Part shown: positions 8,043 through 16,989 of the stretch, piece after piece | How positions within the stretch are numbered: the stretch's first letter is position 1 | Layout of the letters: each line of letters opens with the position of its first letter | DNA from: Salinisphaera sp. G21_0 | GTDB taxonomy: Bacteria > Pseudomonadota > Gammaproteobacteria > Pseudomonadales > Endozoicomonadaceae | Direction: 5' to 3' | Assembly (NCBI RefSeq): GCF_017744115.1 | Contig: NZ_JAGHQW010000006.1 | Span: 1 to 64,000, forward strand | DNA length: 64,000 nt | Notes under the pieces: model-generated | What the model was told of the DNA's origin: nothing | Databases searched by the model: none | What the model saw: only the letters and a program-made list of their open reading frames with translations | Made by a program: the position numbers and the translations under genes

Positions 8043-9662
8043 TTATTTATTATCATCACGAAGTAACTTATCACGCAGTGCTTTCCAAGCCTTGAATGAA
8101 ACCTTTACTTTAACAGGTTCTAATATCTCCCAAACGTCAACAAAGTTTTTATGTTCTTCTTCATCAATTAATTCAAATACTTTTTGTCTAACCTTATTTG
8201 CGGTATCCACAGTATCAACAGTGATAGATAAGACATAATCATCAAATAACTTAACGCTGGAAATATTCAGCTCCCCACTCGAGTTGAGCCCATGTTGTAT
8301 TAATGTACTCACATCATTAACAGCTTGAAAAGGTTCAGGAGTTGATAACCTGTTTAGTGTAGAGGTATTAACGTCATCATCATCATCCGACTGATCATCA
8401 TGCCACGGATCAACATCTTTCCGGCCTTCAGGGATAGTGATCACAGGCGAACCATCAGGCACCAAAAAGCTGTCATCTTTAATGACCATCTCAAGCAACC
8501 GATTACCTTTGCTGCCTACAATGGCTATATAGCTGGGGCAGTCAACATTAAAGGTGTTTTCGCCCCCCCTTGAAGCCGCTGTTGCAGCAGTGGCAATTGT
8601 GCTGTCAGCACCCTGTTCGTCAACGGATACTGTGATTTTCTGTACCATCCGCAGATTATAAGTGGGTGATGGGTTTAACCTGGACAAATCCCGAGCTGTT
8701 ATGGATGTTCCCAGGGCATCTGTAATTTTTTCCAGTAGTTCAGTATCACCACCTTGCTTTACTTCTATTTTGGGAAGATCCAGCGTAATCTCCGCTTTAC
8801 TTTCATCCAATTTGCTAATCAGATGGTTAATGGTTTCAGAATCAAGTTTGTTAATCGCTGTCGCACTGGTCCTGTTCGGTGTTATCGCGACCAATTTAAG
8901 ATCTTCCCCATTTTCCGATCGGAAATCTTTGGCAATGGCAGTAAACACTTTATTGCCAGCAAAGTGTAAATTTTCTTTTATACGCATCTTCCTGACGTTT
9001 TTCATAGTTCCATCTGCGCACAGAAAACGGCACGAAGCCTTACTATTCAGGGGAAAAGCCTCCATCCAGACACCCCGGATTTCCATTACATTACCTAATA
9101 CCAATGAAATCTGGTTCCGCTCAAATTCAGTAAGATCATCAAACAACTGTTTAATTTTTCCTTTGGTTTTCTCTTTAACAAAAGTATCTGCGGCGTCCGC
9201 TACGTTCTCTTTATCAATTTCCAACGTTTGGGTTTGATAACATTCAGACAGTATCCGGTCAAGATACTGATCCGTGGTAACAGAGGCTGTACCAACAAAG
9301 TTAGCGGCAGAGATGATCTTGCCAGTTTCATCATAAGGTCGGTCTTTGCTGAATTCACCGAGCTTTTGATGGATTTCCATCTCCAGCTCTTCAGTTAACG
9401 AGCCCGGGGGGATGTTCAGGAGTGATTCCTTCTTGGCGTTATCTTTCATACACGCCAGAACCATGCCCAGAACCGGTGCCAGGCTGGCAGAAGACACTAC
9501 CCTGCTTTTTTTGTCGGTAATACTCAGGATCGCAAACGATACGGTATTCATCAGTTTTTCAACAATATCAGAGGCCGATAAAATGCTCCGGGAGGATGTG
9601 TCCGGGGGAGTTAATGACTCTAATGACACTGATGGTGTTTGGCCTGAAGATATCGGTCCCAT
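8043..9662 (-). CDS. serpin-family protein, paralogue of the preceding one (serpin B)
   Basis: This 539-residue protein is a clear paralogue of serpin A (5649-7658). Serpin-like blocks are ISAANFVGTASV at about 115, ADTFVKEKTKGKIKQLFDDL at about 165-185, and F.CADGT.KNVRKM. The hinge at about 350 is DEQGADSTIATAA, followed by CPSYIAIVGSKGNRLLEMVI. Ungapped alignment from the hinge Glu (P17) to the conserved Pro of the closing strand has the same length as in alpha-1-antitrypsin, and puts Ser-Arg at P2-P1 and Gly at P1'. P8 Thr is canonical; P10 Ile is unusual. An acidic linker (QSDDDDDV) leads to a ~100-residue C-terminal module shared with serpin A. No signal peptide. GGAGG lies before the ATG. 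The substrate protease is unknown. Confidence 0.7.
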   Translation of the reverse strand: MGPISSGQTPSVSLESLTPPDTSSRSILSASDIVEKLMNTVSFAILSITDKKSRVVSSASLAPVLGMVLACMKDNAKKESLLNIPPGSLTEELEMEIHQKLGEFSKDRPYDETGKIISAANFVGTASVTTDQYLDRILSECYQTQTLEIDKENVADAADTFVKEKTKGKIKQLFDDLTEFERNQISLVLGNVMEIRGVWMEAFPLNSKASCRFLCADGTMKNVRKMRIKENLHFAGNKVFTAIAKDFRSENGEDLKLVAITPNRTSATAINKLDSETINHLISKLDESKAEITLDLPKIEVKQGGDTELLEKITDALGTSITARDLSRLNPSPTYNLRMVQKITVSVDEQGADSTIATAATAASRGGENTFNVDCPSYIAIVGSKGNRLLEMVIKDDSFLVPDGSPVITIPEGRKDVDPWHDDQSDDDDDVNTSTLNRLSTPEPFQAVNDVSTLIQHGLNSSGELNISSVKLFDDYVLSITVDTVDTANKVRQKVFELIDEEEHKNFVDVWEILEPVKVKVSFKAWKALRDKLLRDDNK

Positions 9663-9721
9663 AGTATTCCCTCCATTTGATAATAATTAATGCGTGAGAA
9701 AACTCGCAGCTTCCATGCTTT

Positions 9722-12196
9722 CTATCTACTGATGATTGATATTATCCGGTCACGGATTGCCATCCGCTGTTCCTCTGTTATTAATGCCGCCCGTTCCCAT
9801 TGTGGCGGTATCTCTGCCCGAATTTCTGCCAGAAGCTGTTGGGCTTCCGTTTGTTTGTGGGATATGCCCTCAAGCCACTGCAACCAACGCAGATCAAGGG
9901 TCGCTTCATGCAAATCAAGAAAACGACGATGAATATCCAGAACTTCCGGACACCGGCTGGCAGATGGGTAGATATACATAACATCTCCCTCCCGACCATC
10001 GATGGGATCAAATGGGTCGGCAGTAGGCATACGGCCATGCCATTGTAAATAGCCCTCAGCACCGGATCGCCAGAGATACAGGCCAGCCGCTAACCTGGGT
10101 TTGGGCATGTTGTATAGCCAGACCGTGCTGTTTTCCTGCCAATCGTCAATATTTTCTTCGGTCACTTCGGTGCCGTGGTTGATCAGGAGAAGATCTGTTT
10201 CTTCGGCAAGTTCAGCCTGATGGTCATGGTTCAAATGGCCAGCAGTTTTAAATGGTTGGGCGTTATCGTTTAGCAGGCTGGCGGTGTTCTTTATTTGCGA
10301 AAAGTGATCCCTGGCTGGCTCGTCAAAAATTGACCAGTAAATTTCAGGGAGATTCTGGTTCTTTGATAACTGTTGCAGCTGTTTTAAGTCCGCTATTGCC
10401 TCTGTTTCGCCTTTCTGACTTAACAGTCGTTTCAAAGGTGCGTAAGCCAGAATCTTGCCGTTGAAGCCAAAGCGCACTAATTGCTGCAGTTGCTTAATAA
10501 ACGTCTGTCGTCCGGTCTCGGTGCCAGGTGTTGCCAATGCAGGGGCAACAGTGCTGAAACCGTGGGAAGCCAGCAGGGAAAGATCGCAGGAAGTGGTATT
10601 GGCACTCTGTCCTGCCAGAGCCTTGAACCACTGATAGTAGGGTGGCGGTTCCAGGTAGAGGCCTACAGGGGTTTCCAGTTCTGGCAGCACGGTCGAAAGT
10701 ACCCGTACTTTATAATGCAGCAACCGCAGTTCACCACCGCTGAACAGCTGAATCATACCAGCGTAATCGCCAGGGAGTGCTTCAGTGGGAACTTCCACCT
10801 GAACATAGAGGCGTCTGGGCTTTTTGCTGGATAGGCGAAGGCTTGCCATATCGGCACGGAGATAGCTGTCATCCAGTATCAGTGACGTGGCATTGGGCGT
10901 CGGTCTTTCATAGCGCCAGTGACCATAGCGGGTGATAACCTTTAAGGGCTCTCCATCCGACGATTTCGGTGGGGAAACCACAACGGCGGGTGCAACGTCA
11001 TCCATCGGGCTTGCTATTTCAAAGGCCAGGTTAAGCAGGCTGTTTCGGGCTGCCAGATAAAAAGCGTCATCATCCTTTACCTGCTGGCTGATATCTTCCA
11101 ATGACAGTGAATCTGGAGGGGTGTATGGCTCAGTGGTTACAGACCATTGATTCAGCAGGCGTTTCTGTCGTTTTTTCTGGGTAGCCTGGGCAAAGGTACC
11201 TTTAACAGGTTCCAGAACCAGAGCCGCCAGGTATCTGGCGTCATAGTCACCGGTCAGATCGATAGTCAACATCCCATTGATGACACCAATGTTTTTGCTG
11301 ATAAAGTGACTTCGGCGTTCACCAACCAACGCCCACAAGTCCCCATCGATACCGCCTTCTTTTTTCCTGCCAGCCAGATAAACATCATTGATCCACTGCT
11401 CCCTGGTAAACTTCTCATCAACGATGGTGGTGCCATTGGCAATGATTTGCCGGTTAAGAAAGTGAGGCAGGTATTCCCATTCTCCCTGGTCCTGTGTCCA
11501 CAGGCTGAGTTTCCATAATCCATCAGACCAGGGGATCTGCAGGCTGGAAACCCCGGCAATACCATCCCGAATCAGTGCATCACCGGAAGTGCGGACCCGT
11601 TCGGTGGTTTTGCCTTTCAGGTATGAGCTGTTTTTGCCAATGGATTCAAAGCCGGGGAAAGCCGCGCTGTCGCCTGACCCAAAATCCAGCGCCAGGGTGT
11701 TTTCGGGCAGACTGGCGGCGGAGCTGATATGGATTTTTTCCAGCTCGATGCCAGCCCACATATCGGCACTGAACACAAACAGTTTGGTGTATGGCTGTGT
11801 AAAGGGTTGTCCGCCGGATGTTTTCAGACCTGAGAGCGGCAGTACCACTGCAAACGGACCGGGTGAGAGCGTGAACTCCTGGTTGACCCTGGACCGGTAA
11901 TCTGCGGAGCTTTCATTATCAATCCGCACAATCAGGATTTGCTGTTTGTCTGAGCCATTATTGCCGCTGATGATCAGCTCAGATCCATTCTTAAAGTCGG
12001 ACTGCTGGAAGGTGTGGATAAAGGGTGGTGATTCCGCTTCACTCAGCAGCAGGTTTTCATCACTTGCCGAAGAGAAAGGGCTGCTGAGGCTTAGAATACA
12101 GGCAGCTGATACAGCCCATTGTCTGGTCGTTATGCCAGTTAACCTTGCTTTCGGCCATATTAACTTTCGAAGCATGTACTTAATGGCCTGTTCCAT
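9722..12196 (-). CDS. secreted GH123/DUF4091-like glycoside hydrolase (putative)
   Basis: 824 residues. After a basic start (residues 8-25) there is a hydrophobic stretch WAVSAACILSLSSPFSSASD, consistent with export. The N-terminal ~450 residues look like beta-rich carbohydrate-binding or sandwich modules. The C-terminal ~300 residues resemble the DUF4091/GH123 type: IYWSIFDEPARDHF (a DEP motif typical of the catalytic strand), VWLYNMPKPRLAAGLYLWRS, GYLQWHGRM, and a final YIYPSA segment before a helical tail. Known GH123 enzymes are beta-N-acetylgalactosaminidases, but the substrate here cannot be read from sequence. The gene stands alone between serpin B and yggT. An alternative start is the Met at residue 8 (12175). 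Confidence 0.55.
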   Translation of the reverse strand: MEQAIKYMLRKLIWPKARLTGITTRQWAVSAACILSLSSPFSSASDENLLLSEAESPPFIHTFQQSDFKNGSELIISGNNGSDKQQILIVRIDNESSADYRSRVNQEFTLSPGPFAVVLPLSGLKTSGGQPFTQPYTKLFVFSADMWAGIELEKIHISSAASLPENTLALDFGSGDSAAFPGFESIGKNSSYLKGKTTERVRTSGDALIRDGIAGVSSLQIPWSDGLWKLSLWTQDQGEWEYLPHFLNRQIIANGTTIVDEKFTREQWINDVYLAGRKKEGGIDGDLWALVGERRSHFISKNIGVINGMLTIDLTGDYDARYLAALVLEPVKGTFAQATQKKRQKRLLNQWSVTTEPYTPPDSLSLEDISQQVKDDDAFYLAARNSLLNLAFEIASPMDDVAPAVVVSPPKSSDGEPLKVITRYGHWRYERPTPNATSLILDDSYLRADMASLRLSSKKPRRLYVQVEVPTEALPGDYAGMIQLFSGGELRLLHYKVRVLSTVLPELETPVGLYLEPPPYYQWFKALAGQSANTTSCDLSLLASHGFSTVAPALATPGTETGRQTFIKQLQQLVRFGFNGKILAYAPLKRLLSQKGETEAIADLKQLQQLSKNQNLPEIYWSIFDEPARDHFSQIKNTASLLNDNAQPFKTAGHLNHDHQAELAEETDLLLINHGTEVTEENIDDWQENSTVWLYNMPKPRLAAGLYLWRSGAEGYLQWHGRMPTADPFDPIDGREGDVMYIYPSASRCPEVLDIHRRFLDLHEATLDLRWLQWLEGISHKQTEAQQLLAEIRAEIPPQWERAALITEEQRMAIRDRIISIISR

Positions 12197-12290
12197 GGTC
12201 TTTTCAGCTGCCTCACAGTTGTTTGGGGGTAGCCTTAATATCGACGGAAAGGAGACAGTTTAAAGAATCTGGAATGGAAGGGAGGCACTG

Positions 12291-12312
12291 GCGCTGATCC
12301 AGAGATCAGCGC
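12291..12312. terminator. perfect hairpin downstream of yggT
   Basis: GCGCTGATC (12291-12299) pairs perfectly with GATCAGCGC (12304-12312) around a four-base loop, 15 bp beyond the yggT stop on the minus strand. There is no good U-tract on either side, so it may be a weak or factor-assisted terminator, or an mRNA 3' stabiliser. Confidence 0.45.
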
Positions 12313-12326
12313 TCAGATTGGCAGGG

Positions 12327-12881
12327 TCAGGCCAGGGCACCCAGAAAATTCTTCAGGGTAATAATAATGATCACCAGAACCATCAGGGAAAAATCCAGCC
12401 CACCAAGGGGTGGGATCACTTTGCGTATACGGCTGGTGAGTGGCTCGGTAATCTGGAACAGCAGCATCAGCCCCGGGTTATAGCTGTTCGGTGCTACCCA
12501 GCTGGCGATGGCGATAATGATCAGACTGAACATATAAATATTCAGAAACTCGATGCCCAGTTTAATCAGGCTGCTGATCAGGACACTGGGGAAAGGAATG
12601 GTCGCCAGAGAGAAACCACCTATCAACAGCAGTACATAGAGCAGTACGATCTGAAGTATCAGCGCCAGAACCAGAGAGGCCATGTCCACACCGCCATAAC
12701 CGGGAATTATCTTGCGGATGGGATTGAGTAGTGGCGATGTGGCTTTCACGATAGCTTGAGAAATCGGGTTATAGAAGTCGGCTCGAACCAGCTGAAGCAG
12801 GAAGCGAATCAACACAGCCATGATATACAAACCACCCAGGGTCTGGATCAGGAAGCTGAGACTCGAAGAAAGTGCAGACAT
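12327..12881 (-). CDS. yggT: YggT family integral membrane protein
   Basis: 184 residues with two copies of the YggT module. Each has a hydrophobic helix followed by a loop of the type NPISQAIVKATSPLLNPIRKIIPGYGG (first copy) and SYNPGLMLLFQITEPLTSRIRKVIPPLGGLD (second copy), where PLL.PIRK/IPP.GG is the family signature. Four or more membrane segments are predicted by eye. The family has been linked to osmotic tolerance and membrane protein function, but its biochemical role is unsettled. The gene follows proC and yggS on the same strand, the usual gammaproteobacterial order. Confidence 0.9.
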   Translation of the reverse strand: MSALSSSLSFLIQTLGGLYIMAVLIRFLLQLVRADFYNPISQAIVKATSPLLNPIRKIIPGYGGVDMASLVLALILQIVLLYVLLLIGGFSLATIPFPSVLISSLIKLGIEFLNIYMFSLIIIAIASWVAPNSYNPGLMLLFQITEPLTSRIRKVIPPLGGLDFSLMVLVIIIITLKNFLGALA

Positions 12882-12962
12882 AGAGTGTATTGGTTACCCT
12901 TTGGTCAAAATAATTTAATAATCTGTATGCATATTACAGCTTTCCATCGCCCGTCAACAGAA

Positions 12963-13784
12963 TCAGTCTTGCAGCGTTTCTGCCAGTTCTATCGACCGGT
13001 TGACGGCAGCATTCATTGCCTGTGCCACCAGCTCAGGCAACCCCTGTTCCTGAAACGTCTTTATGGCCTGTTCCGTGGTTCCGTTGGGAGAGGTAATGCG
13101 ACGACGAAGCTCGGCGACATCAACATCACTTTCCGTTGCCATCCTGGCAGCCCCCAGGGCCGTTTGCAGGGTCAGCTGTCTTGAGGTTTCTGCATCAAGG
13201 CCAAGGCGAACACCGACCTGTTCCATAATTTCCATCAGCAGGAAATAGTAGGCCGGGCCACTGCCGGAAACGGCTATTACCGCATCAATTAAGGACTCAT
13301 GGTCGACCCACCTGGTAATACCTATGGCATTAAAAATATCATCGGTCAGCGCTTTTTGGGCAGTACTGACGTTTTTGTTGGCAAACAAACCGCTGGCACC
13401 GCATTGCAGTGCAGAAGGTGTGTTCGGCATGCTGCGTACGATCGAAAGGTGCTCGCCTCCCCAGTTCTGCAAACTTTCCATGGTAATGCCGGCAGCGACA
13501 GAGATAACCAGGGCATCCGGTTTTATGGACGGGCTTAAGTCGGTCAGAACCGCTTTCATCACCTGTGGCTTCACACAAAGCATAATGATGTCAGCCTGGC
13601 TGACGGCCTGGTGATTATCCACGGTGGTCGCAATATTAAATTTTTCACGGATATCGGACAATGTTTCTGCCGTTCTGGCGGAAGCAATCAACTGGTAGGT
13701 TGGCCAGCCATTATTGATCAGGCCACCGATAATACTGCTGGCCATATTGCCAGCACCGATAAAAGCAATGGTTGATTTATTCAT
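12963..13784 (-). CDS. proC: pyrroline-5-carboxylate reductase
   Basis: Catalyses the last step of proline synthesis, the NAD(P)H-dependent reduction of 1-pyrroline-5-carboxylate, in the cytosol. The 273-residue length is normal. The N-terminal Rossmann motif is IAFIGAGNMASSIIGGL. The family signature is near ALTDDIFNAIG and VSGSGPAYYFLLMEIM, with RSMPNTPSALQCGASGL in the middle. The start overlaps the end of yggS by four bases (ATGA), showing translational coupling in a yggS-proC-yggT operon. Confidence 0.95.
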   Translation of the reverse strand: MNKSTIAFIGAGNMASSIIGGLINNGWPTYQLIASARTAETLSDIREKFNIATTVDNHQAVSQADIIMLCVKPQVMKAVLTDLSPSIKPDALVISVAAGITMESLQNWGGEHLSIVRSMPNTPSALQCGASGLFANKNVSTAQKALTDDIFNAIGITRWVDHESLIDAVIAVSGSGPAYYFLLMEIMEQVGVRLGLDAETSRQLTLQTALGAARMATESDVDVAELRRRITSPNGTTEQAIKTFQEQGLPELVAQAMNAAVNRSIELAETLQD

Positions 13785-14527
13785 GCGTTGCTGTCCCTTT
13801 CAGGTGCTTGTAGAGAAAAGGGCTGAGCAGAGGTTCTGGAGCCAAACAGTGCAGTACCAATACGAACCATGGTTGAACCTTCCTGAATCGCTGCCTCAAG
13901 ATCATCCGTCATACCCATGGACAAGGTATCCATCGTCAGTGAGAACTCGGTATTCAGGGTATGTAACGCATTGGTCAGTGCCCGGAAAGGCTCACGCTGT
14001 CGGTCAGGGTCGGTTTCCGGGGCGGGAATAGCCATCAGGCCACGCAGCTTCAGGTGGGGTAAGCGGGCAATGGATGGTACCAGCGCTGGCAGCTCATTCA
14101 GGCTGATCCCGGATTTTGACGCTTCGCTGCTGATATTCACTTGCAGGCAGATATTTAACGGTGAGAGCTCCCGGGGACGTTGATCATTCAGCCTTTGCGC
14201 GATTTTCAACCGGTCAACACTGTGAACCCAGTCAAAGTGGCTGCTGATATCCCGGGTTTTGTTGGACTGGATTGGACCGATGAAATGCCAGTGGATATCC
14301 GCAAGATCACTGAGCTCATCCATTTTTCCCAGGGCTTCCTGAAGGTAGTTTTCGCCAAAATGCTTTTGACCCAGATGCCATGCTTCACGCACCATAGAGG
14401 CAGGTTTGGTTTTGCTGACTGCCAGCAGTTGCACTTGCCCGTTGCGATTACAGGCTTGCTCAGCTTGATGAATTCGGTCATAAACCCGCTGAAATCGGTT
14501 TTGTAATAAGGTCATCAGGTTGTACAT
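13781..14527 (-). CDS. yggS: YggS/PROSC family PLP homeostasis protein
   Basis: Pyridoxal-phosphate-binding, alanine-racemase-fold protein that buffers PLP and affects amino-acid pools; no enzymatic reaction is established. The PLP lysine lies in LLAVSKTKPASMV. Other hallmarks are FGENYLQEAL, IHWHFIGPIQSNKTR, LQVNISSEASKSG, and near the end SMGMTDDLEAAIQEGSTMVRIGTALFGSR. The open frame continues upstream to 14593, but that extension is not conserved in type; I place the start at the ATG at 14527 (14515 is an alternative). It is divergent from pilT and overlaps proC by four bases. Confidence 0.92.
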   Translation of the reverse strand: MYNLMTLLQNRFQRVYDRIHQAEQACNRNGQVQLLAVSKTKPASMVREAWHLGQKHFGENYLQEALGKMDELSDLADIHWHFIGPIQSNKTRDISSHFDWVHSVDRLKIAQRLNDQRPRELSPLNICLQVNISSEASKSGISLNELPALVPSIARLPHLKLRGLMAIPAPETDPDRQREPFRALTNALHTLNTEFSLTMDTLSMGMTDDLEAAIQEGSTMVRIGTALFGSRTSAQPFSLQAPERDSNA

Positions 14528-14628
14528 TACCGGGTAAATAATAAATTGGCAGGAAGATTGTTCTGGAATAGCGCTATTCCCAGATAATCTCATAGTTTAC
14601 CTGCTTCCTGGTGTAAGGGGGATAATAA

Positions 14629-15663
14629 ATGGATATTACAGAGCTATTGGCGTTCAGCTATAAACAGGGGGCTTCGGATCTGCATCTGTCGGCAGGACTT
14701 CCGCCAATTATTCGAATCGACGGTGATGTTCGCCGTATCAATCTGCCGCCCATGGAGCAGAAGGAAGTTCATGGTTTGATCTATGACATCATGAACGACA
14801 AACAGCGTAAAGATCTGGAAGAGCACCTGGAAGCGGACTTCTCGTTTGAAGTGCCGGGCGTTGCGCGTTTCCGTGTCAATGCTTTCAACCAAAACAGGGG
14901 AGCGGGGGCAGTGTTCCGGGCTATCCCCAGTAAAGTACTGACCATGGATGACCTGGGCATGGGACAGGTATTTAAAACCATTGCGGATAAACCCCGGGGT
15001 TTAGTGCTGGTGACTGGCCCTACCGGCTCTGGCAAGAGCACCACGCTGGCGGCCATGATGGATTACATTAATGACACCAAATATCAGCATATCCTGACCA
15101 TCGAAGACCCCATTGAATTTATCCACACCCCGAAAAAGTGTCTGGTTAACCAGCGGGAAGTGCATCGGGATACTCATAGCTTCAGCAATGCCCTGCGCTC
15201 TGCGTTGCGTGAAGATCCCGATATTATTCTGGTTGGTGAGATGCGTGACCTGGAAACCATTCGTCTGGCGATGACCGCTGCGGAAACCGGTCACCTGGTG
15301 TTCGGTACGTTGCACACCACCTCGGCGGCAAAAACCATTGACCGTATCGTCGATGTATTCCCGGCGGAAGAGAAGTCCATGGTGCGTTCAATGCTCTCGG
15401 AATCCCTCCAGGCTGTGATCTCGCAAACACTTTTGAAGAAAAACGGTGGAGGCCGGGTAGCCGCCCATGAGATTATGCTTGGCACGGCAGGTATTCGAAA
15501 CCTGATTCGGGAAGATAAGGTTGCCCAGATGTACTCAGCCATTCAGACCGGCGGTGGGCTTGGCATGCAAACACTGGATCAGTGTCTGACGAACCTGATG
15601 AAAAAGGGACTGATCTCTCGTGATGTGGCTCGTGAAAAGGCCAAGGACCGTGACGCATTTTAG
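14629..15663 (+). CDS. pilT: type IV pilus retraction ATPase PilT
   Basis: Hexameric ATPase that depolymerises type IV pili for twitching motility and surface attachment, acting at the inner-membrane base of the pilus. 344 residues, as in Pseudomonas. The N-terminus MDITELLAFSYKQGASDLHLS is typical. Walker A is GPTGSGKST at about residue 130, the Asp box is around IEDPIEFIH, Walker B is DPDIILVGEMRD, and the His box is HLVFGTLHTTSAAKTIDRI. The C-terminal AIRNLIRE-type motif appears here as GIRNLIREDK. AGGGGG lies about ten bases before the ATG. pilU follows, but a hairpin element separates the two. Confidence 0.97.
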   Translation: MDITELLAFSYKQGASDLHLSAGLPPIIRIDGDVRRINLPPMEQKEVHGLIYDIMNDKQRKDLEEHLEADFSFEVPGVARFRVNAFNQNRGAGAVFRAIPSKVLTMDDLGMGQVFKTIADKPRGLVLVTGPTGSGKSTTLAAMMDYINDTKYQHILTIEDPIEFIHTPKKCLVNQREVHRDTHSFSNALRSALREDPDIILVGEMRDLETIRLAMTAAETGHLVFGTLHTTSAAKTIDRIVDVFPAEEKSMVRSMLSESLQAVISQTLLKKNGGGRVAAHEIMLGTAGIRNLIREDKVAQMYSAIQTGGGLGMQTLDQCLTNLMKKGLISRDVAREKAKDRDAF

Positions 15664-15672
15664 GTGTCGCAC

Positions 15673-15841
15673 TCAGGGTAGACATTAAGGATTGATGGTA
15701 AATTTGCACCCTGCCTTCTTTCAGCACTTGATGAGGGGGGCTGGCGGTTGGTTGATAGGTGTTGCATGTCTTGCATTGGAACCACAAAGGCACAAAGAGC
15801 ACGAAGAAGAGCTTTTCCTTTGTGTCCTTTGTGGTTCAAAC
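15673..15841. mobile_element. truncated MITE-like hairpin element between pilT and pilU
   Basis: The left end TCAGGGTAGACATTAAGG (15673-15690) matches the terminal inverted repeat of the complete element at 46465-46636. The hairpin core 15779-15837 has arms GAACCACAAAGG and CCTTTGTGGTTC. The stretch just left of the core (GGCGGTTGGTT...GTCTTGCATTGGAACC) is like the copy at 63.1 kb. No right terminal repeat remains; the pilU ATG lies only 20 bp beyond. It may have separated pilU from a former ribosome-binding site or promoter. Confidence 0.65.
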
Positions 15842-15861
15842 ACAGAACAGTAGCCAAAAAA

Positions 15862-16986
15862 ATGGATATTGAAAAATTATTAAAACTGGTCACCGTAAAA
15901 AAAGCATCGGATCTGTTTATCACTGCCGGCTATCCTCCCAGTGTCAAGCTTGACGGACGTTTGATACCTGTCAACAAGACCCCGCTGACGGCCACAGAAG
16001 CAAAAGATATGGTGCTTGGGGTAATGGATGAGAAGCAGCGCCTGGAGTTTGAATTAAAGCAGGAGTGTAACTTTGCCATTGCCAAAATGGGGGTTGGCCG
16101 GTTCCGGGTCAGTGCTTTTCAGCAGAGAAACCAGTCAGGTATGGTTTTGCGCCGAATTGAAGAGAAAATACCCGGTTTCGAAGAGTTAAAACTTCCACCT
16201 ATCCTGAAAGACCTGACCATGGTCAAACGAGGGCTGGTTATCCTTGTGGGCGCTACCGGCACGGGGAAGTCGACGACCCTGGCGGCGATGCTTGGCTATC
16301 GTAATGAAAACGACACAGGTCATATCATCAGCATTGAAGACCCCATTGAATTTATCCATCAACACAGAAGGTGCATTGTAACCCAGCGGGAAGTGGGGAT
16401 TGATACCAAGTCTTATGAAGTGGCGCTGAAAAATACCCTGCGTCAGGCTCCTGATGTCATTATGATTGGTGAAATTCGCAGTCAGGATACCATGCAATAT
16501 GCCCTGAACTTCGCGGAAACCGGCCATCTATGCCTGGCAACGCTGCATGCCAATAATGCCAACCAGGCATTGGATCGCATTCTTCACTTTTTCCCCCCGG
16601 AACATCATCACCAGGTCTGGATGGATCTTTCCCTGAATCTGAAGGGCATTGTCGCCCAGCAGCTGGTTCCTTCTCTGGATGGCACAGGGCGGCTTCCAGC
16701 CATAGAAGTGTTACTGAATACCCCCCTGGCCCAGGATATGATTCGCAAAGGGGATGCTCACGCACTGAAAGAGTTAATGAAAAAATCCCGGGAGCTGGGC
16801 ATGCAGACTTTCGATCAGGCATTATTTGATCTCTACAACCGTGGCGAGGTCAGCTATGAAGACGCCATCCGGCATGCTGATTCTGCAAACGACTTGCGTC
16901 TGATGATTAAGCTGGGTTCAGAAGTGGATGAGAGTTATCTTACCCAGCGTTCTGGTAAATTGACCTTGCAGATGGAAGAAGCCTAA
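15862..16986 (+). CDS. pilU: type IV pilus PilT-like ATPase PilU
   Basis: Second retraction ATPase, which works with PilT. From the ATG at 15862 it has 374 residues and starts MDIEKLLKLVTVKKASDLFI, as expected for PilU. Walker A is GATGTGKSTTLAAM, followed by the Asp box IEDPIEFIHQ, Walker B DVIMIGEIRSQDT and His box HLCLATLHANNANQAL. The frame stays open upstream to 15748 through the hairpin repeat; those 38 codons are repeat-encoded and are not part of the protein. No good Shine-Dalgarno precedes the ATG, perhaps a result of the repeat insertion. The TAA stop lies in the target-site duplication of the next element. Confidence 0.95.
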   Translation: MDIEKLLKLVTVKKASDLFITAGYPPSVKLDGRLIPVNKTPLTATEAKDMVLGVMDEKQRLEFELKQECNFAIAKMGVGRFRVSAFQQRNQSGMVLRRIEEKIPGFEELKLPPILKDLTMVKRGLVILVGATGTGKSTTLAAMLGYRNENDTGHIISIEDPIEFIHQHRRCIVTQREVGIDTKSYEVALKNTLRQAPDVIMIGEIRSQDTMQYALNFAETGHLCLATLHANNANQALDRILHFFPPEHHHQVWMDLSLNLKGIVAQQLVPSLDGTGRLPAIEVLLNTPLAQDMIRKGDAHALKELMKKSRELGMQTFDQALFDLYNRGEVSYEDAIRHADSANDLRLMIKLGSEVDESYLTQRSGKLTLQMEEA

Positions 16987-16989
16987 AAA

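Noticed and set aside
15748-15861. Upstream extension of pilU
   Set aside because: The 38 extra codons are translated from the hairpin repeat; the PilU family N-terminus begins at the ATG at 15862.
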